Shown: positions 38,101 through 45,601 of the stretch, piece after piece | How positions within the stretch are numbered: position 1 is the stretch's first letter | Layout: every line of letters begins with the position of its first letter | Assembly: GCF_017068395.1 (NCBI RefSeq) | Contig: NZ_CP070619.1 | Location: 1,178,001 to 1,242,000 of the forward strand | Direction of reading: 5' to 3' | Source of the DNA: Rhodococcus pseudokoreensis | GTDB lineage: Bacteria; Actinomycetota; Actinomycetes; Mycobacteriales; Mycobacteriaceae | DNA length: 64,000 nt | The notes under the pieces: generated by a model | Seen by the model: only the letters and a program-made list of their open reading frames with translations | Told to the model about the DNA's origin: nothing | Database searches by the model: none | Position numbers and translations under genes: made by a program

Positions 38101-38625
38101 AGCGCCGCACGGCGGCTCGACGGCATGGCCCCCGGGGTGCACACCGTCTTCGTCGACCACCAGGGCAATGCCACCCAATCCCCCGAGGAATCGCGGGAAG
38201 TGGTCAACCGGATCACGAAGCTGCTCGGATCCGGCTGGACCGACCCCAGCGAATTCGAGGGCACCCGCCCACTCGACGAGTCCGACATCCTGGTGGTGGC
38301 GCCGTACAACGCGCAGGTCGGGTTGATCGAACGCGATCTGGCCGCCGTCGGCCTCGGCAAGGTCGAGGTGGGCACGGTCGACAAGTTCCAGGGGCGGGAG
38401 GCCGCCGTCGCCATCGTATCGATGACCGCGTCCGCGATCGAGGACGTGCCGCGCGGTATGTCGTTCCTGCTGTCACGGAACCGGATGAACGTGGCGGTCT
38501 CCCGCGGCAAGTGGGCGGCGATCATCGTCCGGTCGGAATCGCTGACCCAGTACATGCCGAGCACCCCGGAAGGACTCACGGAACTGGGCGCCTTCATGCG
38601 GCTCACCGGTCAGCCGAAGCACTGA
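35161..38625 (+). CDS. TM0106-family RecB-like nuclease fused to SF1 helicase
   Basis: This 1154-residue protein has three parts. An N-terminal RecB-like nuclease (about 1-250) has motifs YQGTFFDGRFLGFCDF and YAVYDTKLSRHAK and a Cys cluster CGRCDTC near 222. A middle RNase H-like segment begins IFFDFEGDPLW near 319. A C-terminal Upf1/Dna2-like SF1 helicase has Walker A QGPPGTGKT near 776, Walker B LLVIDEAGQF near 884, motif III LLGDPQQLPQV, motif V TVDKFQGREA and VI NVAVSRGKW. All ATPase motifs are intact. A role in DNA processing or repair is likely. Start GTG 35161 follows GGGGA. Neighbours do not indicate a defence island. Confidence 0.85.
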   Translation: MFLLDDTIVYSASDLSAAATCEFALLRRLDATLGLGGGAAATSVDDDPMLRRTSSLGDAHEHRRLEQFRGEFGDGVVTMDRPEYTTVGLFDANLATVEAIRGGADVVYQGTFFDGRFLGFCDFLVRDGDTYAVYDTKLSRHAKVSALLQLAAYAEALAGNGIPTSPDVHLLLGDDSDSAHPLGDIVPVYSARRASLERILDEHRDEKSVAEWGDPRYTACGRCDTCTPEVEQHRDLLLVAGMRSTQRSRLIAAGIGTLDALAAHAGSVEGLPERTLESLRAQAALQLRQESSGTPEFQLYAPQALGGLPEPDDGDIFFDFEGDPLWAENGSTDWGLEYLFGVVEGPADAAVFRPFWAHDRVEERHALVDFLDYVTARRQQYPNMHIYHYAAYEKSALLRLAGRHGVGEETVDTLLRDNVLVDLYPVVRGCLRIGERSYSIKKLEPLYMPEQPRDGDVTNAAASVVAYADYCDHRDNGRDEEARALLQGIADYNEYDCDSTLRLRDWLIGQARTHDVALRPPGDGPTPVTEDCTPAEAALREFAGHGPSEHREHDQQAAALMAAAVGYHRRERKPFWWAHFDRLVVPHDELSDIRDVLVVSSAVVEESWHKSSPRQRKLRRRLELTGRFGTGSTVGPKTTMYALYDVPAPEAVAGDNPQQRGTCTVNVLEVGKDGRRRDVVIVEELLNGEEYGQLPTAITPGPPITTDRIESAIAVAADGMCSPLPELPLCASVDILRRSDPRTRSGNPLPPVDGTDYAGAITAALLDLEDSYVAVQGPPGTGKTYTGARVIKTLVEQHHWRIGVVAQSHSVIENMLGGVVKAGLPAELVAKKDGRHRAATWTDISSNDYPGFIDQAEDTGCVIGGTAWDFANTDRVPPGSLDLLVIDEAGQFALANTIAVGGAARNLLLLGDPQQLPQVSQGTHPEPVDASALGWLAEGHGALPASRGYFLERTWRMHPQLCAPVSTLSYDGKLRSQESASAARRLDGMAPGVHTVFVDHQGNATQSPEESREVVNRITKLLGSGWTDPSEFEGTRPLDESDILVVAPYNAQVGLIERDLAAVGLGKVEVGTVDKFQGREAAVAIVSMTASAIEDVPRGMSFLLSRNRMNVAVSRGKWAAIIVRSESLTQYMPSTPEGLTELGAFMRLTGQPKH

Positions 38626-39788
38626 CCTTCGCCGCGGTAGGTGGGCACTGCGGTGCGGGATCCGTCCGACTCGACGAGGTGCACCTCGGTGAACCGCTCG
38701 CACAGTTCGCCGGCCTTCGCGTGCCGGAACCACACGCGGTCGCCGATGCCGAGATCGGCTGCCGCCCTTCCGGTCACGGGGGTCTGCACCTCGCCTGCGC
38801 CCTCGTTGCGCAGTAGCTTCAGGCCCGTCGGCCACATCGGTGCGGGCATGCGGCTGCGCCCGGCGGGTCCGGAGGCGATGTAGCCGCCGCCGAACAGCGT
38901 CGCGATTCCGGGTGCCGGCCGCCGGACCGTCGAGAGGGCGAAGTACAGCGACGGGTGCGGGCGGAACGAGCGGTACCGGTCGAAGAGTGTGGGCACGTAC
39001 AGGCCGGACCCGGCCGTCACCTCCGTCACGACCGGGTCGGCGGAGCTCACCTCGAGCGAGCCGGTGCCGCCGCTGTTGACGATCTCGAGCGCCCCGACCT
39101 CCGACTGCACAGCATTCACCACCGCGCCACGACGGGTCGCGAGTTCCTTGGCGGACGCCCGCTTCATCCAGCCGATCGGCGGACTGGAGTCGGGCAGTCC
39201 CGCGATCTGCGCCTCGTAGAACATGACTCCGACGACGGCGAACCCCCGCGCGGCGGCACGTTTCGCGAACGCGGCGACGGCGGACGGTTCGCGGAGCGGG
39301 GAGCGGCGGACCCCGATGTGGACGGGCCCGAGCCGCAGCGACGCGTCCACGTCGATGCACAACCGGGCCCGGAGGGACGTCGTGCCGGCGGCGGCGGACA
39401 CGAAGTCGAGGTGGTCGTCGCTGTCGACCATCAGCGTGATCCGGTTCAGCAGTTCGGGTTCGGCCGCCAGTTCAGCGAGGGCCCCGCGGTCGGCGGTCGG
39501 GTAGCCCATGAGGATGTCCTGCGCGCCGTGCCGGGCGAGCCAGATCGCCTCGCGGAGGGAGTACGCCATGATCCCGCGGAAGCCACCGGCCGCGGTGAGA
39601 TTCTCACCGAGCGCGACCTGGAGTACCGCACGGCAGCGGACGGATTTGCTGGCGACCCGGACCGGGGTGCCGCCGGCGCGCCGGACCAGGTCGGCGGCGT
39701 TGGCGCGCAGCGTGGGCAGGTCGAGCGCGGCCAGCGGCGGGTCGATCTCGGTGGTCGAGGCGATGAGACGGTCGAGCGTGGGCGTCAC
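38610..39788 (-). CDS. PLP-dependent alanine racemase-fold enzyme (D-threonine aldolase/D-serine dehydratase-like)
   Basis: This 392-residue enzyme has the alanine-racemase N-terminal barrel. The PLP lysine is probably in RVASKSVRC, and the C-terminal domain has the metal-binding type region typical of D-threonine aldolases (DRVWFRHAKAGELCERF). Substrates in this family are D-amino acids or beta-hydroxy D-amino acids. The start GTG 39788 (VTPTLDRLIAS) is preferred; the frame is open to 39830, across a half operator at 39791-39799. It lies downstream of a TetR gene on the same strand and overlaps the helicase 3' end by 16 bp. Confidence 0.78.
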   Translation of the reverse strand: MTPTLDRLIASTTEIDPPLAALDLPTLRANAADLVRRAGGTPVRVASKSVRCRAVLQVALGENLTAAGGFRGIMAYSLREAIWLARHGAQDILMGYPTADRGALAELAAEPELLNRITLMVDSDDHLDFVSAAAGTTSLRARLCIDVDASLRLGPVHIGVRRSPLREPSAVAAFAKRAAARGFAVVGVMFYEAQIAGLPDSSPPIGWMKRASAKELATRRGAVVNAVQSEVGALEIVNSGGTGSLEVSSADPVVTEVTAGSGLYVPTLFDRYRSFRPHPSLYFALSTVRRPAPGIATLFGGGYIASGPAGRSRMPAPMWPTGLKLLRNEGAGEVQTPVTGRAAADLGIGDRVWFRHAKAGELCERFTEVHLVESDGSRTAVPTYRGEGQCFG

Positions 39789-39839
39789 AGTTCGTCCAAT
39801 CGTTGTGCAGCGATCTGCGACGCCAGTCAACCATCGAGT

Positions 39840-39853
39840 TGGACGATTGTCCA
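39840..39853. promoter_or_regulatory. TGGACGA-type palindrome, predicted TetR operator 1
   Basis: TGGACGATTGTCCA has 5-bp inverted arms and matches the second site at 40586-40599 in 12 of 14 bases. It lies between the TetR gene stop and the racemase-fold gene start. A half-site TTCGTCCAA follows at 39791-39799. Confidence 0.6.
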
Positions 39854-39869
39854 GATCGATCGGGTCCGA

Positions 39870-40514
39870 TCAGGCCTGCTCGACCGCCTTCGCCGTGATC
39901 ACCTGCACCATCTCGTCCAGCGCCGCGATCATCGCCTCGCTGTCCCGGTCGACGAGCCACCGCAGCACGAGCCCGTCCAGCATGGCCAGCCCGAACCGCG
40001 CGATCGCCTCGACCGGAGTTCCCCAGCCGACGCCGGCGATCCGGGCGCACTCGGCGAGGAACTCGATCGCCTCCTCGTCCATCGTCCGGTACTGCTGACC
40101 GGCGATGTCGCCTGCGCGCTCGCTCCCGGACGCCCGGTGCCGTAACGCCTGCGCGGTGATCTCGTACGTGAGCAACTGGCGGTCGGGGGTGGCCTCGATG
40201 ATCGGCCACATCCCGCTGATCCCGATGTGGAGCAGTTCGCGCAGACCGTCGATCCCGCGCAGGTCCGGCGCGTGCCGCACCTGACCGAACGCCAGCCGCA
40301 TCGATGCGCTGAGCTGCAGAACCAGGCTCTCGCCCATCGCGGCGAGGAGTTCCTCCTTGCTCTCGAAGCAGTAGTGCACCACACCGAGCGAGACACCCGC
40401 CTCCTCCGCCACGGCGCGCACCGTGACCGACGCGACGCCGCGCTGCTCCGCGATGGCCAGCGCCGACTCGACGAGTTGGGCACGACGTTCGTCCGCAGGA
40501 AGCCTGTTCAGCAT
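39870..40514 (-). CDS. TetR-family transcriptional regulator
   Basis: This is a 214-residue regulator. The helix-turn-helix at about 25-55 contains VTVRAVAEEAGVSLGVVHYCF; the ligand domain fills the rest (WPIIEATPDRQLLTYEITAQAL). Start ATG 40514 (MLNRLPADERRAQL). It diverges from the sugar-lactone oxidase gene over 101 bp that contain an 18-bp palindrome. A matching palindrome lies just downstream, before the racemase-fold gene. It probably represses itself and both neighbours; the ligand is unknown. Confidence 0.9.
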   Translation of the reverse strand: MLNRLPADERRAQLVESALAIAEQRGVASVTVRAVAEEAGVSLGVVHYCFESKEELLAAMGESLVLQLSASMRLAFGQVRHAPDLRGIDGLRELLHIGISGMWPIIEATPDRQLLTYEITAQALRHRASGSERAGDIAGQQYRTMDEEAIEFLAECARIAGVGWGTPVEAIARFGLAMLDGLVLRWLVDRDSEAMIAALDEMVQVITAKAVEQA

Positions 40515-40583
40515 CCTCTGATCGTAGAACCTGAGAGAGCCTCCCCCGCGACCAACACGGACGCCCGACCAACCCGGCATTTG

Positions 40584-40601
40584 CCTGGACGAGCGTCCAG
40601 G
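40584..40601. promoter_or_regulatory. 18-bp palindrome, predicted TetR operator 2
   Basis: CCTGGACG, AG, CGTCCAGG: perfect 8-bp arms in the divergent TetR/oxidase promoter region, 14 bp before the oxidase ATG. It shares the core TGGACGA-NN-GTCCA with the site at 39840. Confidence 0.7.
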
Positions 40602-40615
40602 TTCATGATGGGCGA

Positions 40616-41932
40616 ATGGCACAGGACACATGGCGCAACTGGGCGGGCACCGAGACGGCGAACCCGCTGCGCTACGCGACCCCACGCTCGGTGGAGGACC
40701 TCTGCGCGCTCGTCGTCGGTGCCGCGCGGCAGGGACAGCGGGTCAAGGCCGTGGGGTCGGGCCACTCCTTCACCGGGGTCGCCGTCACCGACGGGATCCT
40801 CGTCAGCCTCGACGCCCTCACCGGCATCGAATCCGTCACCCTCGACGAACCGGCGGGCGCCCTCGTCACCGTCCTCGCCGGCACGCGGCTACGTGATCTG
40901 AGCGAGCAACTCTGGCACCGCGGCCTGGCCATGATCAACCTGGGCGACATCGACGTGCAGTCCGTGGCGGGTGCGCTGTCCACCGGAACACACGGCACCG
41001 GAGCGCGTTTCGGAGGTCTTGCCACCCAGGTCCGCGCCCTGCAGGTGGTGCTGGCGGACGGCTCGGTGGCCGACTGCTCCCCCACCGAGAACCCCGGACT
41101 GTTCGAGGCGGCACGCCTGGGCCTCGGCGCGGTTGGCATCATCTCGAAGGTCACCATCCAGTGCGTACCGAACTACGTGATGCACGCCGTCGAGAAGCCG
41201 GAGTCGCTCGATGCCACCCTCGACCGTCTCGACCACGACCGCGCCACGGTCGACCACTTCGAGTTCTACTGGTTCCCGCACACCCGCCGCGTCCTGACGA
41301 AGCGCAACACCCGGTTGCCCGGCGACACCCCGACGTCGCCCCTCCACCCGGTCCGCGCGTACCTCGACGACGAACTGCTCTCCAACATCCTGTTCGAGGG
41401 CATCAACAGGGTGGCGGGCCTTGCGCCGTCGACGATCCCGAAGATCAACCGGATCTCGTCCCGCATGCTGAGCGCGCGCGAGTTCACGGACCGCAGCTAC
41501 CGAGTCTTCGCATCGGAGCGCCGGGTCAAGTTCCGCGAGATGGAGTACGCGGTACCCACGGAGGCACTTCCCGACACTCTCGCGGCGATCGACTCGTGGG
41601 TGGAGAAGTCCGATTTCACGGTCGCGTTCCCCGTGGAGGTCCGCTTCGCCGCGGGCGACGACGTGTGGCTGTCGACGGCGAACGGGCGGGACACGGCGTA
41701 CATCGCGGTGCACCAGTATCACCGCCGCAATCACGAACCGTATTTCGCCGCCGTCGAGGCTATCGCCCGGGAGGTGGACGGGCGGCCGCACTGGGGCAAG
41801 ATGCACGGCCGCACCGCCGAGGACCTGCGGCCTGCGTACCCGAACTTCGACGAGTTCCTCGCCGTGCGCGACAAGTACGATCCCGAGCGAATGTTCGGCA
41901 ACGCGTACCTCCGGACGGTCCTCGGTCGCTAA
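40616..41932 (+). CDS. D-arabinono-1,4-lactone / L-gulono-1,4-lactone oxidase family flavoprotein
   Basis: This 438-residue VAO-family enzyme has the FAD-binding domain with VKAVGSGHSFTG (His52 region, the usual covalent FAD site), GALSTGTHGTG, and the C-terminal HWGKMHGRTAEDL and DPERMFGNAYL typical of sugar-lactone oxidases. It is close in length to GulDH (Rv1771) of M. tuberculosis. The reaction is oxidation of an aldonolactone to an ascorbate-type product. The start is ATG 40616, directly behind the TetR palindrome. The amidase-like lipoprotein gene starts 1 bp after its stop. Confidence 0.88.
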   Translation: MAQDTWRNWAGTETANPLRYATPRSVEDLCALVVGAARQGQRVKAVGSGHSFTGVAVTDGILVSLDALTGIESVTLDEPAGALVTVLAGTRLRDLSEQLWHRGLAMINLGDIDVQSVAGALSTGTHGTGARFGGLATQVRALQVVLADGSVADCSPTENPGLFEAARLGLGAVGIISKVTIQCVPNYVMHAVEKPESLDATLDRLDHDRATVDHFEFYWFPHTRRVLTKRNTRLPGDTPTSPLHPVRAYLDDELLSNILFEGINRVAGLAPSTIPKINRISSRMLSAREFTDRSYRVFASERRVKFREMEYAVPTEALPDTLAAIDSWVEKSDFTVAFPVEVRFAAGDDVWLSTANGRDTAYIAVHQYHRRNHEPYFAAVEAIAREVDGRPHWGKMHGRTAEDLRPAYPNFDEFLAVRDKYDPERMFGNAYLRTVLGR

Positions 41933-41933
41933 C

Positions 41934-43307
41934 GTGGGACAGGTGGCCCCCAGTCGATCTTTCGACCGTCGCAACTTCCTTCGCGTCGCGGGTGCCTCCG
42001 GGGCGGCGGTGTTCGGTGCCGCGATGCTCGGTGCGTGCGGGGAACGCCTGCACGATCCGGAGGTTCCGCCGCTGCCCGACGGCCTGTCCGTCCCCAGTGG
42101 CGGAGCGGTGTCCGAGTTCGCACCCGTCGACAAGGCGACATGGCGTGTGCAGGGCGATCCGCTGGTCGCGCCGACCGGCGACGGTCCCCTCGCCGGCATG
42201 CGACTGGCCGTGACCGACCTGTATGCCGTTGCGGGACAGCAGATCGGCGCGGGCAGCGGGCGAAGACTCGCCGAGGCGCCCGCCGAAACCGGTACCGCTG
42301 CGGTGGTGGCGCGCCTGCTCGGGCAGGGCGCCCGCGTCGTCGGCCTGGCGCAGACCGACGACCTCGGTTACGGACATTCCGGCGTCAACCAGCAGTTCGG
42401 GACGCCGCCCAACCCCCGCGCCGAGGACTGCCTGCCCGGCGGTGCGACGTCCGGCGCCGCGAGTGCGGTCGCGCAGGGCGCCGCCGACATCGGGCTGGGC
42501 GTCGACACCACCGGTTCCGTCCGCATCCCGGCGTCGTATCAGGGCCTGTACGGCTTCGCGCCGTCCCGGGGCGCCGTCTCCACCGACGGACTGTTCCCGC
42601 TGTCCCCCACGTTCGACACCCCGGCGTGGGTGTGCAGTGACGTCGACACGCTCGTCGCGGTGTCCGGTGCCCTGCTCCCCCTCACCGCGGAGACCCCGTT
42701 CCGCGGCGCCCTCACCTCGGACGGCATCAACGCCGTCGCCGAGGCCGGGGCGCTCGGCGCGGTGCGGCGCGCCCTCACCGAATGGGAGAAGAGTTCCCTT
42801 CCGCGGCTGACGTGGACCGACACGGACATCGGCCGGCTGCCCGACTGGTACGACGCCGTCGTCGACGTGCAGGGCTACGAGGCGTGGCGGCTGCACGGCG
42901 AGTGGGTGAGCCAGGCGATGTCGTCGCTCGGCGACGAACCCGGCCGCAATTTCGCCGACGCCAGCCGCATCTGGGAGACGACGTACGGGCGGAAACTGAC
43001 CATGCTCGCCGAGGCGTCGCAGACGATCACCGCATATGTGGGTGACCGCCTGCTCCTGCTGCCCGCGACGTCGTCCGTCGCCCCCGAGCGGACGGGCGAC
43101 CCCAGCGGCGGACCGTTCCGGAACACGATGCGCGCCACCGGGATGCTCACGTGCCTCGCGAGCATCTCGGGGCTGCCCAACGCGACCGTGCCGTTGCGCA
43201 CCGACGACGGGGTTCCCGTGGGCCTGTGCCTGGTCGGGCCGTACGGCCGCGACCGCGACGTGCTGGCCGTCGTCGCGAGTCTCGGCGACACGGGGCTGAC
43301 GGACTGA
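41934..43307 (+). CDS. Tat-exported lipoprotein with a degenerate amidase-signature domain
   Basis: This 457-residue protein begins with a twin-arginine signal (FDRRNFLRVAG) ending in a lipobox (MLGAC, Cys near 35), so it should be a lipoprotein on the outer membrane face. The rest is an amidase-signature fold. The Ser nucleophile is kept in DTTGSVRIPAS, but the catalytic Lys of the AVKD motif is Thr (AVTDLYAVAG), and the cis-Ser of GGSS is Ala (GGATSGAAS, spacing to the nucleophile unchanged). It is therefore probably not a hydrolase. It starts 1 bp after the lactone oxidase stop and is likely co-transcribed with it. Confidence 0.82.
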   Translation: MGQVAPSRSFDRRNFLRVAGASGAAVFGAAMLGACGERLHDPEVPPLPDGLSVPSGGAVSEFAPVDKATWRVQGDPLVAPTGDGPLAGMRLAVTDLYAVAGQQIGAGSGRRLAEAPAETGTAAVVARLLGQGARVVGLAQTDDLGYGHSGVNQQFGTPPNPRAEDCLPGGATSGAASAVAQGAADIGLGVDTTGSVRIPASYQGLYGFAPSRGAVSTDGLFPLSPTFDTPAWVCSDVDTLVAVSGALLPLTAETPFRGALTSDGINAVAEAGALGAVRRALTEWEKSSLPRLTWTDTDIGRLPDWYDAVVDVQGYEAWRLHGEWVSQAMSSLGDEPGRNFADASRIWETTYGRKLTMLAEASQTITAYVGDRLLLLPATSSVAPERTGDPSGGPFRNTMRATGMLTCLASISGLPNATVPLRTDDGVPVGLCLVGPYGRDRDVLAVVASLGDTGLTD

Positions 43308-43319
43308 CGACCGGGGTGA

Positions 43320-44285
43320 TCAGCCGCGGAGCAGTTGCGCCTTGCGTGCGTCGCTCGCGAACGACGCCTTGATCGAGTTGCGGGCCAGAGTGTCCCGCTC
43401 GGCGTCGGTGAGGCCGAGCTGGTCCCGCAGTTGCGCGAAGTTGTCGTCGACGTATCCGCCGAAGTAGGCGGGGTCGTCGGAATTGACGGTGACGAGCAGA
43501 CCGGCCTCGAGCATGGTCCGCAGTGGGTGCTCGGACAGCGAGTCGACGACGCACAGCCGCACGTTCGACAGCGGGCACACGGTCAGCGGCACTTCCTCGT
43601 CCACCAGGCGCGCCACGAGCGCCGGGTCCTCGAGCGCTCGCACCCCGTGGTCGATGCGCTCGGCGCCGAGGAGATCGAGTGCCTGCCAGATGTACTCCGG
43701 CGGTCCCTCTTCGCCCGCGTGCGCGACCACGTGCAGCCCTTCCGACCGGGCGCGGGCGAACACGTCCTCGAACAGCGACGGCGGGTTTCCCACCTCGGCG
43801 GAGTCCAGTCCGAGCCCGACGATCGGCGTCTGCAACCGGATGATCTCGGAGAACACTTCCTCCGCCTCGTGCACGGGACGGTCGCGGAGGATCGCGGCGA
43901 TGGCGGCACTGCTGAGGCCGAACTCCCGCTCGCTGGTGCTCACCGCGTCCATGATCCCGTCGAGCACGTCGTGCAGCGGGACACCACGATTGACGTGGGC
44001 CTGCGGGTTGAAGAAGAACTCCACGTGCGCGACGCCGCCCGCGGACGCCCGCGCGAAGTAGGCGCGGGTGAGGTCCGCGAAGTCCTGGGCCGTGCGCAGC
44101 ACCTGCATGTTGGCGAAGTACAGGTCGAGGAACGACTGCAGATCGGTGAACTGGTACCGAGAGCGGAGATCGTCGAGGTCCGCGTACGGCAGCTGCACGG
44201 AGTTCCGTTCGGCCAGCGCGAAGATCAGCTCGGGTTCGAGGGAACCCTCGATGTGCATGTGCAGCTCGGCGACGGGAGAGCTCAC
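43320..44285 (-). CDS. adenine deaminase (adenosine deaminase superfamily)
   Basis: This 321-residue zinc amidohydrolase deaminates adenine, or less likely adenosine. Metal ligands are in ELHMHIEGSLE (HxH), VVAHAGEEG and NSDDPAYFGGY; the catalytic Glu is in AGEEG. The combination GLDSAEVGNPPS and SDDPAYFGGYVDDNF is the form seen in Aah1-type adenine deaminases rather than in classical Add. The start GTG 44285 gives the family N-terminus. It converges with the amidase-like gene (12 bp between stops) and lies 26 bp after the truncated AMP-ligase gene. Confidence 0.82.
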   Translation of the reverse strand: MSSPVAELHMHIEGSLEPELIFALAERNSVQLPYADLDDLRSRYQFTDLQSFLDLYFANMQVLRTAQDFADLTRAYFARASAGGVAHVEFFFNPQAHVNRGVPLHDVLDGIMDAVSTSEREFGLSSAAIAAILRDRPVHEAEEVFSEIIRLQTPIVGLGLDSAEVGNPPSLFEDVFARARSEGLHVVAHAGEEGPPEYIWQALDLLGAERIDHGVRALEDPALVARLVDEEVPLTVCPLSNVRLCVVDSLSEHPLRTMLEAGLLVTVNSDDPAYFGGYVDDNFAQLRDQLGLTDAERDTLARNSIKASFASDARKAQLLRG

Positions 44286-44311
44286 GGGTGGATACCTGCC
44301 TTTCGCACCAC

Positions 44312-45508
44312 CTAGGCAGCGGTGTCGCGGTCGACGATACGGACGAACCCGTCGCCGTCGATATTCGCGGTGTCGCCGGTGTGAAACCAGCCACCGGTGA
44401 ACGTCTTCGCGGTGACCTCGGGCCGGTTCCAGTAGCCGCGACTGACTCCCGGACCGCGACAGAGCAATTCGCCGACACCGCGGCCTGCGTCGGGCCCGAG
44501 GAGCGCCACCTCCATGCCGCCGAACGCGACACCGACACTGCCGGCGTGTGTCAGAGCGCACTCGTCGGGCAACGCCAGCCCGGCACCGCACGTCTCGGTC
44601 ATGCCCCACCCGAGGAAGTGCCGGGCCTCGGGGAACGTTTGCCGGAGGAGTTGCGACTGGTCGAGGGACAGACCCGAGCCGCTGTAGTCGATCCAGCGCA
44701 CTGCGCGCCGGCCGAAACTCGTCACCCGCGAACTCTCCACGGCGCGCAGGAGAACGGCGGGGGCCGCGGTGAGCACGTCGGCTCCGGTGCCGCGCCACGA
44801 CGCCGCGTCGGTGCTCCCCGTCAGCAGGACCGTTCCGCCCACCACCAGCGTCGAGAGCAGTTCGACGAGCGATCCGACGGTGTGCAGTTCGGGTTCGACG
44901 AGGAGATTCCGCAGTCCCTCGGAGCTGAACCCGCGCGCGTGGAGCACGGATTCGATGGTCGAGAGGACGTTCTCGTTGCTCAGCTCCACACCTTTCGGGG
45001 ACTCCGACGGGCCCGGCGTGTACGACAGCAGCACCAGCTCGTCCGGGCTGGCGCCGTCGTCGATGAACGAGATGCCTTCCGGCAGTTCGCCGTCGAGGGT
45101 CAGCACCGACTGGCTGTCGGCGAGCACCTGACCGGTCCGCGCGTCGTCGAGCGCCGGGCTCACCCCGACCGGCACGCCACCGGCGAGCAGCACCCCGAGG
45201 AACGCCTCCACCCAGCGGACGCCCACTGGCTGCCGGACCGCGACACGGTCGCCGATCTCGACGCCCTTCGACTTCAGCCCGCCCGCCACCCGGGCCGCGG
45301 ACGTCCACAGTTGCGAGAACGTGAGCGACCGGCCGCCGTCCTCCTCGACGGCGATCCGGCCCGCGTAGCGGTGCACGGAGATGTCGAGCAGTTCGGTGAG
45401 CGACGGGTTGAGGCCGCCGTACCGGAGCAGTCCGTCACGACCGCGGACCACACGATCGTCGTGGAAGAACGGACCACTACTCGGGTACTCGACGAGGGAC
45501 GACGACAT
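44312..45508 (-). CDS. AMP-dependent synthetase lacking the C-terminal domain
   Basis: This 398-residue adenylate-forming N-domain has A3 altered to YTPGPSESPKGVELS (normally TSGTTG-PKG), A5 LGWGMTETCG and A7 WFHTGDTANIDGDG. It ends FVRIVDRDTAA, at the hinge (A8), so the roughly 110-residue lid with the A10 lysine is missing. The adenine deaminase gene begins only 26 bp on, so no lid is hidden in another frame. Adenylation would be weak or would need a separate lid; it may instead bind ligands. The start ATG 45508 follows GGAGG. Confidence 0.8.
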   Translation of the reverse strand: MSSSLVEYPSSGPFFHDDRVVRGRDGLLRYGGLNPSLTELLDISVHRYAGRIAVEEDGGRSLTFSQLWTSAARVAGGLKSKGVEIGDRVAVRQPVGVRWVEAFLGVLLAGGVPVGVSPALDDARTGQVLADSQSVLTLDGELPEGISFIDDGASPDELVLLSYTPGPSESPKGVELSNENVLSTIESVLHARGFSSEGLRNLLVEPELHTVGSLVELLSTLVVGGTVLLTGSTDAASWRGTGADVLTAAPAVLLRAVESSRVTSFGRRAVRWIDYSGSGLSLDQSQLLRQTFPEARHFLGWGMTETCGAGLALPDECALTHAGSVGVAFGGMEVALLGPDAGRGVGELLCRGPGVSRGYWNRPEVTAKTFTGGWFHTGDTANIDGDGFVRIVDRDTAA

Positions 45509-45601
45509 CTGCACCTCCGCTGACGACACTGCTGCGCGACCGGGACGTTTGCCACGACTATATGACGCCCGTCACAGTAGCGGGGAGCGGATCGCCGACG
45601 C

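Noticed and set aside
35161..38625. Defence island around the nuclease-helicase
   Set aside because: Neighbours are a lipid-type hydrolase, fadD15 and a PLP enzyme; no restriction, toxin or other defence gene is near.
41934..43307. Active amidase
   Set aside because: The catalytic Lys and cis-Ser positions are Thr and Ala in otherwise well-aligned motifs.
44285..45308. Continuation of the adenine deaminase frame upstream, as a possible fusion or missing ligase lid in another frame
   Set aside because: The extension is out of frame with the ligase and rich in Arg/Gly shadow sequence; no lid motif such as PTGKxxK occurs.
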